The notes beneath the pieces are model-generated. The model had not been told where the DNA came from. It ran no database searches and worked only from the letters and a program-made list of their open reading frames with translations. The translations under genes were made by a program, and so were the position numbers. Shown in pieces: positions 10,412-20,318 of a DNA stretch of 64,000 bases. The number at the start of each line of letters is the position of its first letter. The stretch's first letter is position 1. This DNA comes from Aurantiochytrium sp. KH105 (lineage: Eukaryota > Sar > Bigyra > Thraustochytrida > Thraustochytriidae), in contig BGKB01000148.1 in assembly GCA_003116975.1 (NCBI GenBank), forward strand, positions 1 to 64,000, written 5' to 3'.

Positions 10412-12331
10412 ATGCTGAGGAAATTCTCGCTGGGCGGCAGCAGCAGGAGGAGAAGTGGCAGCAGCGCGAGCAGCAGCATCGGCGACCCGAGCTTGGAAAG
10501 CCCGAACCTGGGGACCGCCGCCTCCAGTGGGCGCAAGACCCTCAGCGGGAGCGGGAAATTTGGCGGCAAGAAGCTGCTCGTCGATGGCAGCGAGATCCAG
10601 ATCCAGCAAAAACTCGCCGAGGGAGGACAGGCCATCATTTACCTTGGCCGGCTCGTCGACGGGGGCGCTCAATATGCCAAGCTGGCCAACGATGAAGATC
10701 CTCGTGTCGTTGTCAAGAAGACAGCCCCCGTCTCCAAAACGCAGCAAGACGAAGCGGAGGCAGAGCTAGCGCTCTTCAAGCGGCTCCACTCCAACCATAT
10801 TGCACGCTATGTTGCAAGTGATATCAAGTTCACAGCGGACAAGCAGGGCGTCGAACATCCAGAAGTCTTTCTTGTCCTAAAGTACTACGAAGGCGGCACT
10901 CTCCTGGATTACGCAGTAAAACGGCGCGCCAATGGCGATCCGCTCATGGAGGAAGAGATTCTACGCCTTATGTACCAGGTGGCTCGCGCGATCGAGCATC
11001 TCCATTTGCAGACGCCACCCGTCTCGCACCGTGACATAAAGTTGGAGAATGTGCTCCTCGACGCTGACGCACAAAACGCCTTTCTGTGCGACCTCGGGTC
11101 TGCTACAACCAAGAGCTCGCGCTGCGAGACAAAAGAAGAGCGTCAGACCCAGGAAGAGCTCATCATGCGATCCACCACCCCCTTGTACCGGGCTCCTGAA
11201 CTTTGTGATTTGTATTCAGGAAATCTCATCAATGAGCAGGTTGATGTATGGGCTTTTGGTTGCGCACTCTTTGCCCTTGGCACGGGCGGCCACGCGTTCG
11301 AGGGCGGTGGAGCGCTCGCCATCCTTTCTGGAAGACTTAGCTTTCCACGCGTACATGGCCTCTCGCCCGCTTTTGTGCGTCTCGTGAAATGGGTTCTTAC
11401 GTTAGATCCGGCCCAGCGTCCCCAAATTGGCGACGTTGTGGATGCCATTCTCGAACTCTGTCCCTCCGTCGCGAATGCTGCCGGGGAGCCAGATGCGTCC
11501 GTGCAACGCAAACACTCTGCATCTCATGGCGCTAGTGTCCGAAAGGGAGCTCGCCCTCCGTCGGAATCCGAGGATGGCCCGAAAGCTAGCGAGTCTTCCG
11601 ATAGCTCGCTAGCGGCTAGTTTTGCGGCACGTGCCCAGATTTCCGCGACATCAAAAAGCAAGTCTGCCAGCGATGCTGCGAGGCAACGACTCGCCAGCAG
11701 AAAAAATCGCAACCAGGGTGCTGGACCGACCACAACAGATCCAAATGCGAATGCTCCACCTAATGCTTCTCTGGCTCCCAGTAGCGGGGCAGGGGGTTTT
11801 GACCCCTTTGGCTCTGCGCCAGAATTCGCTAGCTTCCAGCAAGGAACTCCGAGCCAACACCACTCGCAACAAGAGACATCCAACACGCACTATGGTCAGC
11901 CACCTATGTCCGCCTCCCTGGCTTCAGATACACAGAGCCAACAGCAGCACTCGCAGCAGGAAGCCTACAGCACGCACTTTGACCAGCCATTTACTTTTAC
12001 GCCAGTTTCTTCCGATACAACGCTGCAGGATCAATTTCAGAATCCATCGCCAAGCTCGAGCTACTTTGCGAGTCAGCAGCAAAGCGATTTTCAAGGATAT
12101 GCGCAATTTGCGACCCAGACATATGGTCAGCAATTGGATCCTTCAGCTGGTCAAGGGTACTCTCCGGCATCGCAATACGGCCAGGAAACTTTGCACCTTT
12201 CTAACGAAACGCAATATCAGCCGCAGGCTACAACGCAAGGTCATCACGACACTCCACCTCAGTATGCTCAGCAGCCTGACCAGCAGCAATTTTTCACGCA
12301 ACAAAATGGTCAGCAAGCACACTTTGGCCTA

Positions 12332-12367
<36 letters not shown>

Positions 12368-12628
12368 CAACAACAGCCCTACCAGGAGCAACAAGAAGTC
12401 GCGGGGCAAACGTACTCTCAACACGCTGTGGGCCACGGCCAGCAGCCTGAATCCATCTACAGCGCTTCCTTCGGAGAGTATACGTCTTCGTCTCCGCCAC
12501 CACCGCTGCCACCACAGCAGCATCAGCAAGTATCATCAGTGTCACAAATGAGAATGAACCAGCCTTACCAACAAGAGCAGCAGTATACGCGGGAGCCTTC
12601 AGGTGACACGTTTGACCCCTTTGCATGA
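10412..12628 (+). CDS. NAK-family (AAK1/GAK/Ark1-like) Ser/Thr kinase
   Basis: A 738-residue protein. The kinase domain at about residues 60-350 opens with LAEGGQAIIYLG, the unusual glycine loop of the Numb-associated kinase family (AAK1: LAEGGFA). VVVKK supplies the ATP lysine. HRDIKLENVLL (near 205) and CDLGSATT (near 226, DLG in place of DFG) keep the catalytic Asp residues, so activity is expected. An APE-like RAPEL and WAFGCALFAL follow. The C-terminal 380 residues are disordered and Gln/Ser/Pro-rich, with a poly-Gln run near 640-655. A GGFDPFG motif near 462 and a terminal TFDPFA are DPF motifs, known binders of the AP-2 alpha ear. By family it phosphorylates clathrin adaptor subunits and controls endocytosis and actin. 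Start is the first ATG after the GC-rich leader. Confidence 0.9.
12332..12376 (+). repeat. CAG/CAA trinucleotide run (poly-Gln)
   Basis: About nine CAG codons then five CAA codons encode a glutamine run in the disordered kinase tail. Confidence 0.9.
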
Positions 12629-12781
12629 AAGGTCTCAACACCAGCGCACTCATGGTAGTCCAAGTCGTCAAACAACACCATCAAACAGTCCATTTGTCAT
12701 TGCTCCCGTTCCGATATCATTTCCCCTTTTTTCAGAATGCAAAATAATTTTCCCTACGATAGACGTTTACCTTTGGTTGTC

Positions 12782-13702
12782 TTAGACTTGCACGTTGACC
12801 GGGGCGCGAGCTTGAACGGCAGAGAAGCCGCTCATGATGGCCTGTGCGATGGCGGGGTCCGCCATGTTCTGGTTCATGCAAACTTGCAAGAGAACGTAGC
12901 CCTCATCCGTCGCCGGAAGCGACTCGACGTTCATGGCTTGAAGCACATTGATGTAGCACGGCACGAGTGCGTCCTGGAGCTTATCGACGGCAAGATCCTG
13001 CTTGCCCTCGGCGACGAGAGTCTTGATTTCGGTGTTGTAAAGGTCCTCGATCATTTTGAGAAACGTGGGGTCCTGCAAGTTCGCAGAGACACGGGTGGCC
13101 GCAAAGCGAATCTGGTCCTGCGTGAGTTCAGGGATATCCTTGATGCCAAATGAGCGCTTCACAAGCACATTCCATGTCTCGGCGCTGAGCTTTTGCAATT
13201 CCTTGATCTCGTCGCAGTTCGGGTCCATGCCCTGCAAAGTCTGCATTTGCAGACGGGCAAAGTGCTCGATGCTCTGCTGGTCGCCAGCGAATCCAAAGGG
13301 GCCGAGGACGTAGAGCTGCGTGCCAATGTACACGCTGAGCATCTTGCGCAGACGAGTTACCACCATACTCGAGGAGCGCTCCTTGAGGATCTCGTCGAGC
13401 TGATCTCCCGGAAGGCCAAGCTCCATGTACATGAGCACAGTCTCCGAAATGGCAATGGCCTGGTTGACAGAGAGCGAGGTGGGCGGCGACCCAAAGTTGG
13501 TCGGTGCCTCCGAAGAGAAGCTACGGGCGCCGCGCATCGTGCTCCAGTTGGCGGCCGCCGTAGCCTTGGCAGCCACCAGGCCGCTCTGGTGCTGCTGTGT
13601 CCAGGGTGCGACGCCACCAAACCTGGCGGTCGCCGTCCATCTGCCCTGGAGACGGGCGGCCGCGGGCGTCGACCGGCGCGCAAGTCGTGCAACTACGTTC
13701 AT
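12782..13702 (-). CDS. uncharacterised probable mitochondrial protein
   Basis: 306 residues from the ATG giving MNVVARLARRSTPAAARLQGRW; an open frame continues upstream but encodes a TCTTG-repeat product and is probably leader. The N-terminus is Arg/Ala/Ser-rich without acidic residues for about 75 residues (ending near GARSFSSEA), a typical mitochondrial presequence with a likely cleavage near RSFSSE. The mature part is helical: SVNQAIAISETVLMYMELGLPGDQLDEIL, a YIGTQLYVLGPFG segment, LSAETWNVLVKRSFGIKDIPELTQDQIRF, then several amphipathic helices. I do not recognise a family. It sits tail to tail with the kinase gene. Confidence 0.75.
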   Translation of the reverse strand: MNVVARLARRSTPAAARLQGRWTATARFGGVAPWTQQHQSGLVAAKATAAANWSTMRGARSFSSEAPTNFGSPPTSLSVNQAIAISETVLMYMELGLPGDQLDEILKERSSSMVVTRLRKMLSVYIGTQLYVLGPFGFAGDQQSIEHFARLQMQTLQGMDPNCDEIKELQKLSAETWNVLVKRSFGIKDIPELTQDQIRFAATRVSANLQDPTFLKMIEDLYNTEIKTLVAEGKQDLAVDKLQDALVPCYINVLQAMNVESLPATDEGYVLLQVCMNQNMADPAIAQAIMSGFSAVQARAPVNVQV

Positions 13703-13772
13703 CGTGCTCGCGTCTCGTCTGCCGGCGGATACAGTCTCGTGCCTGATCTGGTTGTTGGATTGTTTGGTTGCG

Positions 13773-13800
13773 TCTTGTCTTGTCTTGTCTTGTCTTGTCT
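13773..13800. repeat. TCTTG microsatellite
   Basis: More than five tandem copies of the pentamer TCTTG in the leader of the minus-strand mitochondrial gene. Confidence 0.9.
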
Positions 13801-14268
13801 CGTCGCCTTCTGCCGCAGAAAGTCTGCGCAACGCATTTCACAGGCTAGTAGTTTCGGACAGTAGGTTGGGGGTTTTAGACAGCGCTTTTAGACGCCACGT
13901 CGTCGCTCAGGCTGTCCGTGCATACTAGTTTGGCTCGGAGATCTCTCGACGCGAGGCTGGACAACGCCAAGGCTGCGACTCCCTCGCACGAGGGCAGCCG
14001 TCTGCCCGTTGCTGCTTTTGCTGCCTGTCTGTGCGTGCGTGCGTACGTGCATGCGTATGCCGTCGCTGCAGCAGTAGTAGAAAGAAATAAAACGTCGCCC
14101 CAGGAGCGCAGGTACGACACGGCACAGGTCGGCGCAGGTCAGCTCGGTCGGTACCTGCTTGTCTTGTCTTTGCTTTGCTTTGCTTGGCTTTGCTTTTCTT
14201 TGCTTGCTGATTGACTGGGTGAACGAACGGCTTGCTCTGTCTGCACTGCTTGGCCTTGGCAACTCACA

Positions 14269-14949
14269 ATGATTAGATTCACGTACGTGGCCCGCGTGCA
14301 GGATGGCCTTATGCTCGTGGCCTCGATTGACAGCGGCGGGGCGACACAGGGCCCTCAAGCGGATCAACAAAAGGCGGACGGAAAGCAGATCATCCGGAGC
14401 CTCAACGTGCGCTCGCCAAAACAATGCACCTTTGAGAGCGAAAATGTTGCTTTTCATTACCTTTTGGAGAATAACATTGTCTATCTGGTACTTGCCGACA
14501 AGTCTTATCCCAAGCGCGTCGCGTTTCTGTACCTTGCGGAGCTGCACTCCAAGTTCCTGGAGCACGTGCAAGCGGAGCATGGGCAAGAGTGGGAGCACGC
14601 GCTTGCCACGGTGGATCGGCCTTACGCCTTTATTCAGTTCGACAAGCAAATCCAGCGGCTACGAAAAGAGTTTGCTGATCCAAACTCGCGTCATACCATG
14701 TCCAAACTCAACGCGGACCTCCAGGATGTCAACACTATCATGAGGAAAAATATTCAAGACGTTCTCGATCGTGGTGATCGCCTCAATCGGACCTACGAGG
14801 CCTCTAGCAAACTGATGAATGATTCGATGAAATTCCATGGCGGCGCCAAGAAGCTCAATCGCATGGCCTTTATCCGTAAGTGGGCGCCCGTCGCCATTGG
14901 CGTCGTTCTCGTCTTGTTCTTCATCCTTATCCGCATGTACGTGCTCTAA
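14269..14949 (+). CDS. SEC22: SEC22 family R-SNARE
   Basis: 226 residues with the full Sec22 layout. A longin domain covers about 1-125 (MIRFTYVARVQDGLMLVAS, then CTFESENVAFHYLLENNIVYLVLADKSYPKRVAFLYL). The SNARE helix covers about 133-190 (LNADLQDVNTIMRKNIQDVLDRGDRLNRTYEASSKL) with the zero-layer Arg in LDRGDRL. A C-terminal membrane anchor (APVAIGVVLVLFFILIRMYVL) ends the protein. Sec22 works in ER-Golgi vesicle fusion in both directions. A pyrimidine-rich TTTGC leader precedes the ATG. Confidence 0.95.
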   Translation: MIRFTYVARVQDGLMLVASIDSGGATQGPQADQQKADGKQIIRSLNVRSPKQCTFESENVAFHYLLENNIVYLVLADKSYPKRVAFLYLAELHSKFLEHVQAEHGQEWEHALATVDRPYAFIQFDKQIQRLRKEFADPNSRHTMSKLNADLQDVNTIMRKNIQDVLDRGDRLNRTYEASSKLMNDSMKFHGGAKKLNRMAFIRKWAPVAIGVVLVLFFILIRMYVL

Positions 14950-15125
14950 TTTTCTTGGGCCTAGCTTTCGTAACACATTTTCTTTGCTACTTTTTCTTCA
15001 TCGCTTTATTTATTTGTTCGTTTGCTTTTGTCGCGTGTGTGTAGTTCTCTTCTTTTTCTTCTCTTGTCGCTACGCGATGGTAAGAGCAGTCAGTTTCCTT
15101 TTCTTCAACACGAAATTATTCGATG

Positions 15126-16331
15126 TCAAAAGGAAGACACTGCGTGCATCCGTCGATCGCGAAAGTACTTGGGACGGAGGGAAGAGCGTCCTGGTTTGAA
15201 GGTGCTCGCAAGACTCACCATGCCTTGACGCTCTCCAGCGGTTTCCCAGTCGACCTTGACAAAGTCGATCATGTTTGAAGCCGCCCGCATCTTCTCGAGA
15301 CGGGCCCGCTCCGCGGTATCCATCTCCTCTTCGTGCTCGCCCAACATGCTGCGCGCCGTCTTCCACGAGAATCGCACCACGGATGGGAATCCGAAAACCG
15401 GGTCTGCGTTCTTCCGAAGCCATGCCACGGTGCGCTCGTCGGACGGGTAACCGGAGCAGTTAAGCTCCTCGAGCTGACGCTTGCGACGAAGCGGTTGTCC
15501 TTGGGCATCATAGTGTTCGCGGAAGACCCAGTCTCGAAGAGCGCGATCGCGGGTCACTTTGGCGTAAATACTCGCCGCGCCAACAACTTTGTAAATGGCA
15601 TCAGCCTTGGCGCGAACCGTCACTTGCGCGTGGGGAAAATTTTTGGCCAAACGTTTCTCGTACCATTCGCAGTTGCCCACCGCGTCAACATAGATTTCCG
15701 CTACATTCACGCCTTGTGCACGTACACGCTTGATCATTTCGATTGCTGTAGAGTGAGAAATTACATTCAGACTGACGGGCGTGCGCAGCAGCATGTTGGC
15801 CGAGATGTGTTCGGCAGAGAGATCGCAAATGACGTGACCAATGCGGTCTTTTTCCCTTTCTAAAATGCCAAAGAAGCGGTCGCGGTCGGTCTCCTTGAGC
15901 TGCTTTGAGTCGTTGAATCCGAGTTTGTCGATCGAGTCCGCTTCGCTTTTCGGCCAGTATGCCGCGCCGTAGACCATGGGGCCCAAGACAGGTCCTCGTC
16001 CGGCCTCGTCGATACCAAGAATGCAGGGGACGCCGTCTTTGCATTTGTCAGGCACCGGGCTCACATGAAAGATGGCGTCGAGTTTCGCAGCTACCTCATC
16101 GGCACTCTTTGCTTCTAGCGTGCAGCCCTTTTCGACGTCCTTCCCTTTGCCTTTATCCTCATTATGGCTGGCGTCATCGTTCTCGTCGCCGCTCAGGGCC
16201 TCCTGGGTCGCCGCCTGCGACGGAGACTGCGATTGGGACTGCGAGGCGACAACCTCCTCCTCCTCCTCCTCTTCGTCCTCTTCGAGTTGCAGCCCGAACT
16301 CGGTCTCTACGAACCCGCTGCCCTTCGGCAT
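15126..16331 (-). CDS. RNASEH2A: ribonuclease H2 catalytic subunit A
   Basis: 401 residues as an unspliced frame. Residues 1-100 are an acidic, disordered extension (poly-Glu, SQ repeats). The type 2 RNase H fold follows: GIDEAGRGPVLGPMVYG (catalytic D108, E109), FNDSKQLKE, YVDAVG and ADAIYKVVGAASIYAKVTRD, which supply the remaining catalytic Asp residues and the eukaryotic A-subunit signature, then GYPSDERTVAWLRK and RFSWKTA. It removes RNA from DNA, including single ribonucleotides, with subunits B and C. A gtgagt in the last codons and gcacgcag downstream could form a 79-nt intron (15140-15218), in which case the protein would end with CLPFDIE at 15116. It converges on SEC22. Confidence 0.93.
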   Translation of the reverse strand: MPKGSGFVETEFGLQLEEDEEEEEEEVVASQSQSQSPSQAATQEALSGDENDDASHNEDKGKGKDVEKGCTLEAKSADEVAAKLDAIFHVSPVPDKCKDGVPCILGIDEAGRGPVLGPMVYGAAYWPKSEADSIDKLGFNDSKQLKETDRDRFFGILEREKDRIGHVICDLSAEHISANMLLRTPVSLNVISHSTAIEMIKRVRAQGVNVAEIYVDAVGNCEWYEKRLAKNFPHAQVTVRAKADAIYKVVGAASIYAKVTRDRALRDWVFREHYDAQGQPLRRKRQLEELNCSGYPSDERTVAWLRKNADPVFGFPSVVRFSWKTARSMLGEHEEEMDTAERARLEKMRAASNMIDFVKVDWETAGERQGMVSLASTFKPGRSSLRPKYFRDRRMHAVSSF

Positions 16332-17503
16332 CGTGTGCGTGCCAATGACAACCTCCTTATCTTCCCTCTGCCTCTCCTCCGTCGTTGTCGTCGTCGTCCT
16401 CTCCGCCGCCGCGGCCGCGCTCCTCGTCGGACTGCGCCAGCTTTGGCCACCATCTTACCTATCTAACTGTCATCGCTCTTGAAACGTCTGGAACGTTCAA
16501 CACCTCTGTATCCTTCATCACCTGTCGCTCTCACAGCCGCGGATCCAGCCTCTTTCTGTCTCTCCGGGAGGCTGAAGAGCGTCGCCCTCTTCCGACCGCC
16601 GCAGGCAACAACAGCGACAGCGGCGTCCGGACGCCTCGCCGACGCCACGCCGGCGCCGCGCTGTCGGCACGTTCCGCCACGTGGTCTCCAGGCGGGCGTG
16701 GCGCGGCGCACGCGCGCGGAGTCTCGCGCGAGATGATGGATATAGAGAGACACACAGCAGCAGCAGCAGACGCAGAGAGAGAGTGAGAGACAGAGAGGGA
16801 GAGAGAGGGCTGGACCCGGGAGATTTCCGCGCCAGCGAGAGGCGCGCCGTGCCCCCCTGGGCCCGCGCCGGCGCCTGCTCGCGCTTGGGGCGGCCCGCGC
16901 CGGAGGGGGGCGCGGCGCGAGCGCGGGGCCGCGTGAACTCCCGGAGAACAGGCAGAGACAGAGAGAGGGAGAGAGGGGGAGAGGGCAAGGGAGAGAGGAA
17001 TCGGGATTCAAATTCACAAACCAAATCCAAATCTTCAACGCGAGGAGAGACGCACGCGCGGACGGCGGACGCACGCGCGACGAGACGCGCCAGCCAGCCA
17101 GCCAGGCCAGCGGCGCGGCCCCGCGCGAGACCAGCTCGCTCCGTTTCCCCCTCTTCCCCCCCCCCACCAACGCGCGCTCGGAGGCGTCTTCATCGGAACT
17201 GGCGTGCGGCGCGTCGTGCGCATCGACAGACAGACCAAGGCCTGCGAACCCGTGGCGACCTGCTGCTGCGTCTGGAGAACGGAGGGAAGGCCTGCGTGAA
17301 GAGGAAAGGGGAAGGGGGTGGAGCGCGACTGGACGAGCGCGCGCCGCGCGGCACCGTCACGTGAGGGAGATAGATCGCCTCCGCCCCTTGGCGATTTCTT
17401 TTCCGATCCAGCGACGGTGCGTGCGCACACCGTCAGATCCGCCAGCCATCCTTGCGTTCTCTCTTTCTCTTTCCCTCTCTCTCTGTCAACTTGACGAAAG
17501 ACG
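16332..17503. other. divergent intergenic region, RNASEH2A / VRYG protein
   Basis: About 1.17 kb without a supported gene: GC-rich, with AG/GA-rich tracts at 16780-16810 and 16955-16995 and a TCTCT-rich tract just before the downstream ATG. Long open frames here are low-complexity Arg/Ser products of the base composition. Confidence 0.5.
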
Positions 17504-20107
17504 ATGAGCGAACCCAGAGAAAAAGTGCAAGACTTTGACGTGAGCGCGGGCGACGCGGTCGATGCGTCATGGGAGGTGGTGAATGTCGCCTCATACACGC
17601 ACGCCCAAGAATCGGACACTTTCTCCGTGGATTCCATGAACCAAGAAGAAGAAGAAGAAGAAGAAGAAGCCGAGACTTTTGCCAAGGAGAGCCCCAAAGA
17701 TGAGCAGAGCGTCTCGAGCGACCGCCAAGTCAGGGAGGATGGAGTCTCGAGCATCAACGCGCCTGCAGTACAGCCTCAAGTGGAATACGCGCAAGGAGAC
17801 CAAGCCACTCCCTCTGACGATTACAAGGACAACAGCATCAGTGCGAACGAGCACGTTACTGAATCCGAGGATGCGCTCGAGGATCGCGGTGAAATGGAGC
17901 ACGAAGATGCAGACGACGTAGCCGCGGAGGTCGCTCTTGCCGCCGCAAACGCTGCCGAATCTGACAGCGAGTCACTCCGTTCCTCGGAGAAAGACTCCCT
18001 CTCCGGAGCTGAACCGGGCTCAGAGTCTGATGCTGAGAGGTCAGTTTCGAATGCTCGAACGGAACCTGCGCGCGATCGCTCCGCGTCTTCCTCCTCCGAA
18101 GACTCCATGGTCTCTTCAAGCTCCTCCTCCTCCTCGTCGTCCTCCTCCTCGTCGTCGTCGTCGTCGAAGAATGCTTTGTCCGCGTCGAAAAGTTCAGTTG
18201 AAGACGACTCGCATGCCGTGCATCTTAACGTCGTAGCCGCCAAAGCCGCAACGTGGGAAAAAAAGACCGCCCAAATTAGATGGCGACATGCCATCAGCCG
18301 GGTGGCCTCTTTCGGTCCCCAGCTCAAATTCCCTTCCCGAAACTGTTCAAGCAGTGAATGCTGCTTGGTGGGGCTTTGTGGGCTCTGTTTAGCTCTTGAA
18401 AGAACCGCAGAGGACTCTTATGAACTTTTCTGGTCGTCGGCATCCACTAATACAAACGCATGCTCGTTCGAGCAAGGCCCAAGCAATGATCCCGGCAGCG
18501 TAATTCTGAAGTGGCCTGCGGGGTATCTCATTTTGTCTGTGAGCGATGCTCCCCAGAACTACTCCGAATCTTCTCTCCTTGGCGAGCTTTCCCCGCGTAA
18601 GATTGAAGTCTCAGTAACCGACGATGTTCGCGAGGCCACGGAGCTACAATTCTTCCAAAGTGGTCAAACAGGCCATTTCTACATGTGCCTCGAAAGAAGG
18701 CAAGTTGTCGGATTTTATTTGACGGATCAGGTCTGTGCTCGCCCCGTGAAGCTTCTGACCAGTCCTTTTGCCAGTCCTTTTGTCGACAACGGGCGCCCCA
18801 CGCATGCTTGTTTTGGTGCTATGTCGCAGCGATTTGCAAGCGAAGACACGAGGCCTCTGAAATTGCAGGCTCGCTTGTTGTCGCCCGCAAGAGAGCGCAG
18901 AGGCCTCAACTGCCTCCTTCAACGCGTATGTAAGGCTGTTTCAAAGGGCGTCCTCGGGCAAATGTTCTTTGGCATTGTAATTGCGCTTCTTTTCCAAGTT
19001 CTCACTGTCTGCTTTTTTGACGAGAACACTCCCAAGGAAGAAGCACCAAAGGTGCGCAGGATCTCCAGCTTTCCGTACGCGAATGATGGCGAAACGATCA
19101 TCTTCGAGCATAGCGACTGGGCAAAGTCACCCGTGGTCGCAGCCTATGCCTCGACAGCCACAGTCCATGCTGGCTATCTTCTCTTTGGCTCTCAAGGTCG
19201 ATTTGTGGTTCGCCGCATCGAGTCCTTGACCCAATTTTCGTGCTCGGCGCATACCTTTGGCATTGACCCTGACCTGCCCGAAGCCATGTCTTCACATGAC
19301 CATCGCACTCATGAATGTCGCTTTGTTGACTCTCTCGACCCAGCGTTGCCTGAAAAATGGAGCGGCAAGCCTTGGGCGCATCTTTGCAATCTGAATGAAG
19401 CATGCACGTCACCTGACGCAGGTCGTGTGCGTTTTGGCAACTCGGCGCGCTGGATCTCAAAGCAAGTCGATGGAGGCGACTCATTCAATTGCACGGGAGA
19501 ATTTTTTGGAGCCTCGCTGCAGGGACTCAAAGATTCGGTATCTTGCGACTTTCAAGCCACCAATCTTGCGTTTTCACAGGATGGTTTTCTGCCCCTGTGC
19601 CGTGAATTCTCAGAGTGTCTCGTGCGGAACGTTGCGGGCTTGGTGCGATACGGCACCAATGGCAAATATGTTTTCCGTCATGTCGGTCCTGGAACAGAGT
19701 TTCGATGCGTGAATTCCTTTTTCGGACACGATCCGGCGCATGGCGTGGAGAAGCGCTGTGATTTCAAGCAGGACCCGCAAAGTGCTCCTCGTCAGCAAGA
19801 GTCTGATGACGAGGAGGAGCTGATGGCCCTTCGCGCCAAGCTTGTATTGTATGAAGAAGAATTCGCCGCGTCCGCGATTATGGTCGAGGAACTTCTCGCT
19901 CGGACCGCAGAACTTGAGTCGGCCCTGGCGTCCGAGGTTGACGGCAAAGGAAAAACAAAGGGAAAAGATAAGAAATCCAACGACAAGAGTCACGGAGACA
20001 AGAAGGCTGGTGGCAAGGACAAGAGCAGCAAGAAGCACGGTAAAGCTAAGAGTGGGAAGCATCACAAGCATGGCAAGGGTGGGCACGATAAGAAGAAAGG
20101 GAAGTAA
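17504..20107 (+). CDS. membrane protein with three VRYG/FG-type Cys modules
   Basis: 867 residues in clear zones. Residues 1-230 are acidic, with poly-Glu and a poly-Ser run, and are probably cytosolic. Residues about 270-470 form a globular region with clustered Cys (CSSSECCLVGLCGLC). A single membrane helix lies near 482-505 (GQMFFGIVIALLFQVLTVCFF). After it come three related modules near 556, 639 and 710, each with a pattern like (V/L)R(F/Y)G..G(R/K)(W/Y/F)..(R/K)V....F.C...FG.DP......(K/R).C. I know this pattern from repeats in secreted bacterial and oomycete proteins, often beside glycoside hydrolases. A short coiled coil (770-815) and a very Lys/Gly/His-rich tail end the protein. There is no N-terminal signal peptide, so type II topology is inferred. 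Function unknown. Confidence 0.8.
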   Translation: MSEPREKVQDFDVSAGDAVDASWEVVNVASYTHAQESDTFSVDSMNQEEEEEEEEAETFAKESPKDEQSVSSDRQVREDGVSSINAPAVQPQVEYAQGDQATPSDDYKDNSISANEHVTESEDALEDRGEMEHEDADDVAAEVALAAANAAESDSESLRSSEKDSLSGAEPGSESDAERSVSNARTEPARDRSASSSSEDSMVSSSSSSSSSSSSSSSSSSKNALSASKSSVEDDSHAVHLNVVAAKAATWEKKTAQIRWRHAISRVASFGPQLKFPSRNCSSSECCLVGLCGLCLALERTAEDSYELFWSSASTNTNACSFEQGPSNDPGSVILKWPAGYLILSVSDAPQNYSESSLLGELSPRKIEVSVTDDVREATELQFFQSGQTGHFYMCLERRQVVGFYLTDQVCARPVKLLTSPFASPFVDNGRPTHACFGAMSQRFASEDTRPLKLQARLLSPARERRGLNCLLQRVCKAVSKGVLGQMFFGIVIALLFQVLTVCFFDENTPKEEAPKVRRISSFPYANDGETIIFEHSDWAKSPVVAAYASTATVHAGYLLFGSQGRFVVRRIESLTQFSCSAHTFGIDPDLPEAMSSHDHRTHECRFVDSLDPALPEKWSGKPWAHLCNLNEACTSPDAGRVRFGNSARWISKQVDGGDSFNCTGEFFGASLQGLKDSVSCDFQATNLAFSQDGFLPLCREFSECLVRNVAGLVRYGTNGKYVFRHVGPGTEFRCVNSFFGHDPAHGVEKRCDFKQDPQSAPRQQESDDEEELMALRAKLVLYEEEFAASAIMVEELLARTAELESALASEVDGKGKTKGKDKKSNDKSHGDKKAGGKDKSSKKHGKAKSGKHHKHGKGGHDKKKGK

Positions 20108-20318
20108 GCACTCACTTTCTATTTCTGAGGCACGATGCCGCTGACCCGCTCTCAAGAGAGCTTCGCGTGTCCCCGCCGCAAGTTACCCATGACGAGCGAG
20201 CGCCCAAGCGTGTACGTAGCATCGCGCTTCCTATAAACAAACTCACAGCTAGGCCCTAGGCCTAGCTGAAAATTGTTATTCACCGTCAAATAAAATTTGT
20301 TACAAATCAGTCTCGATC

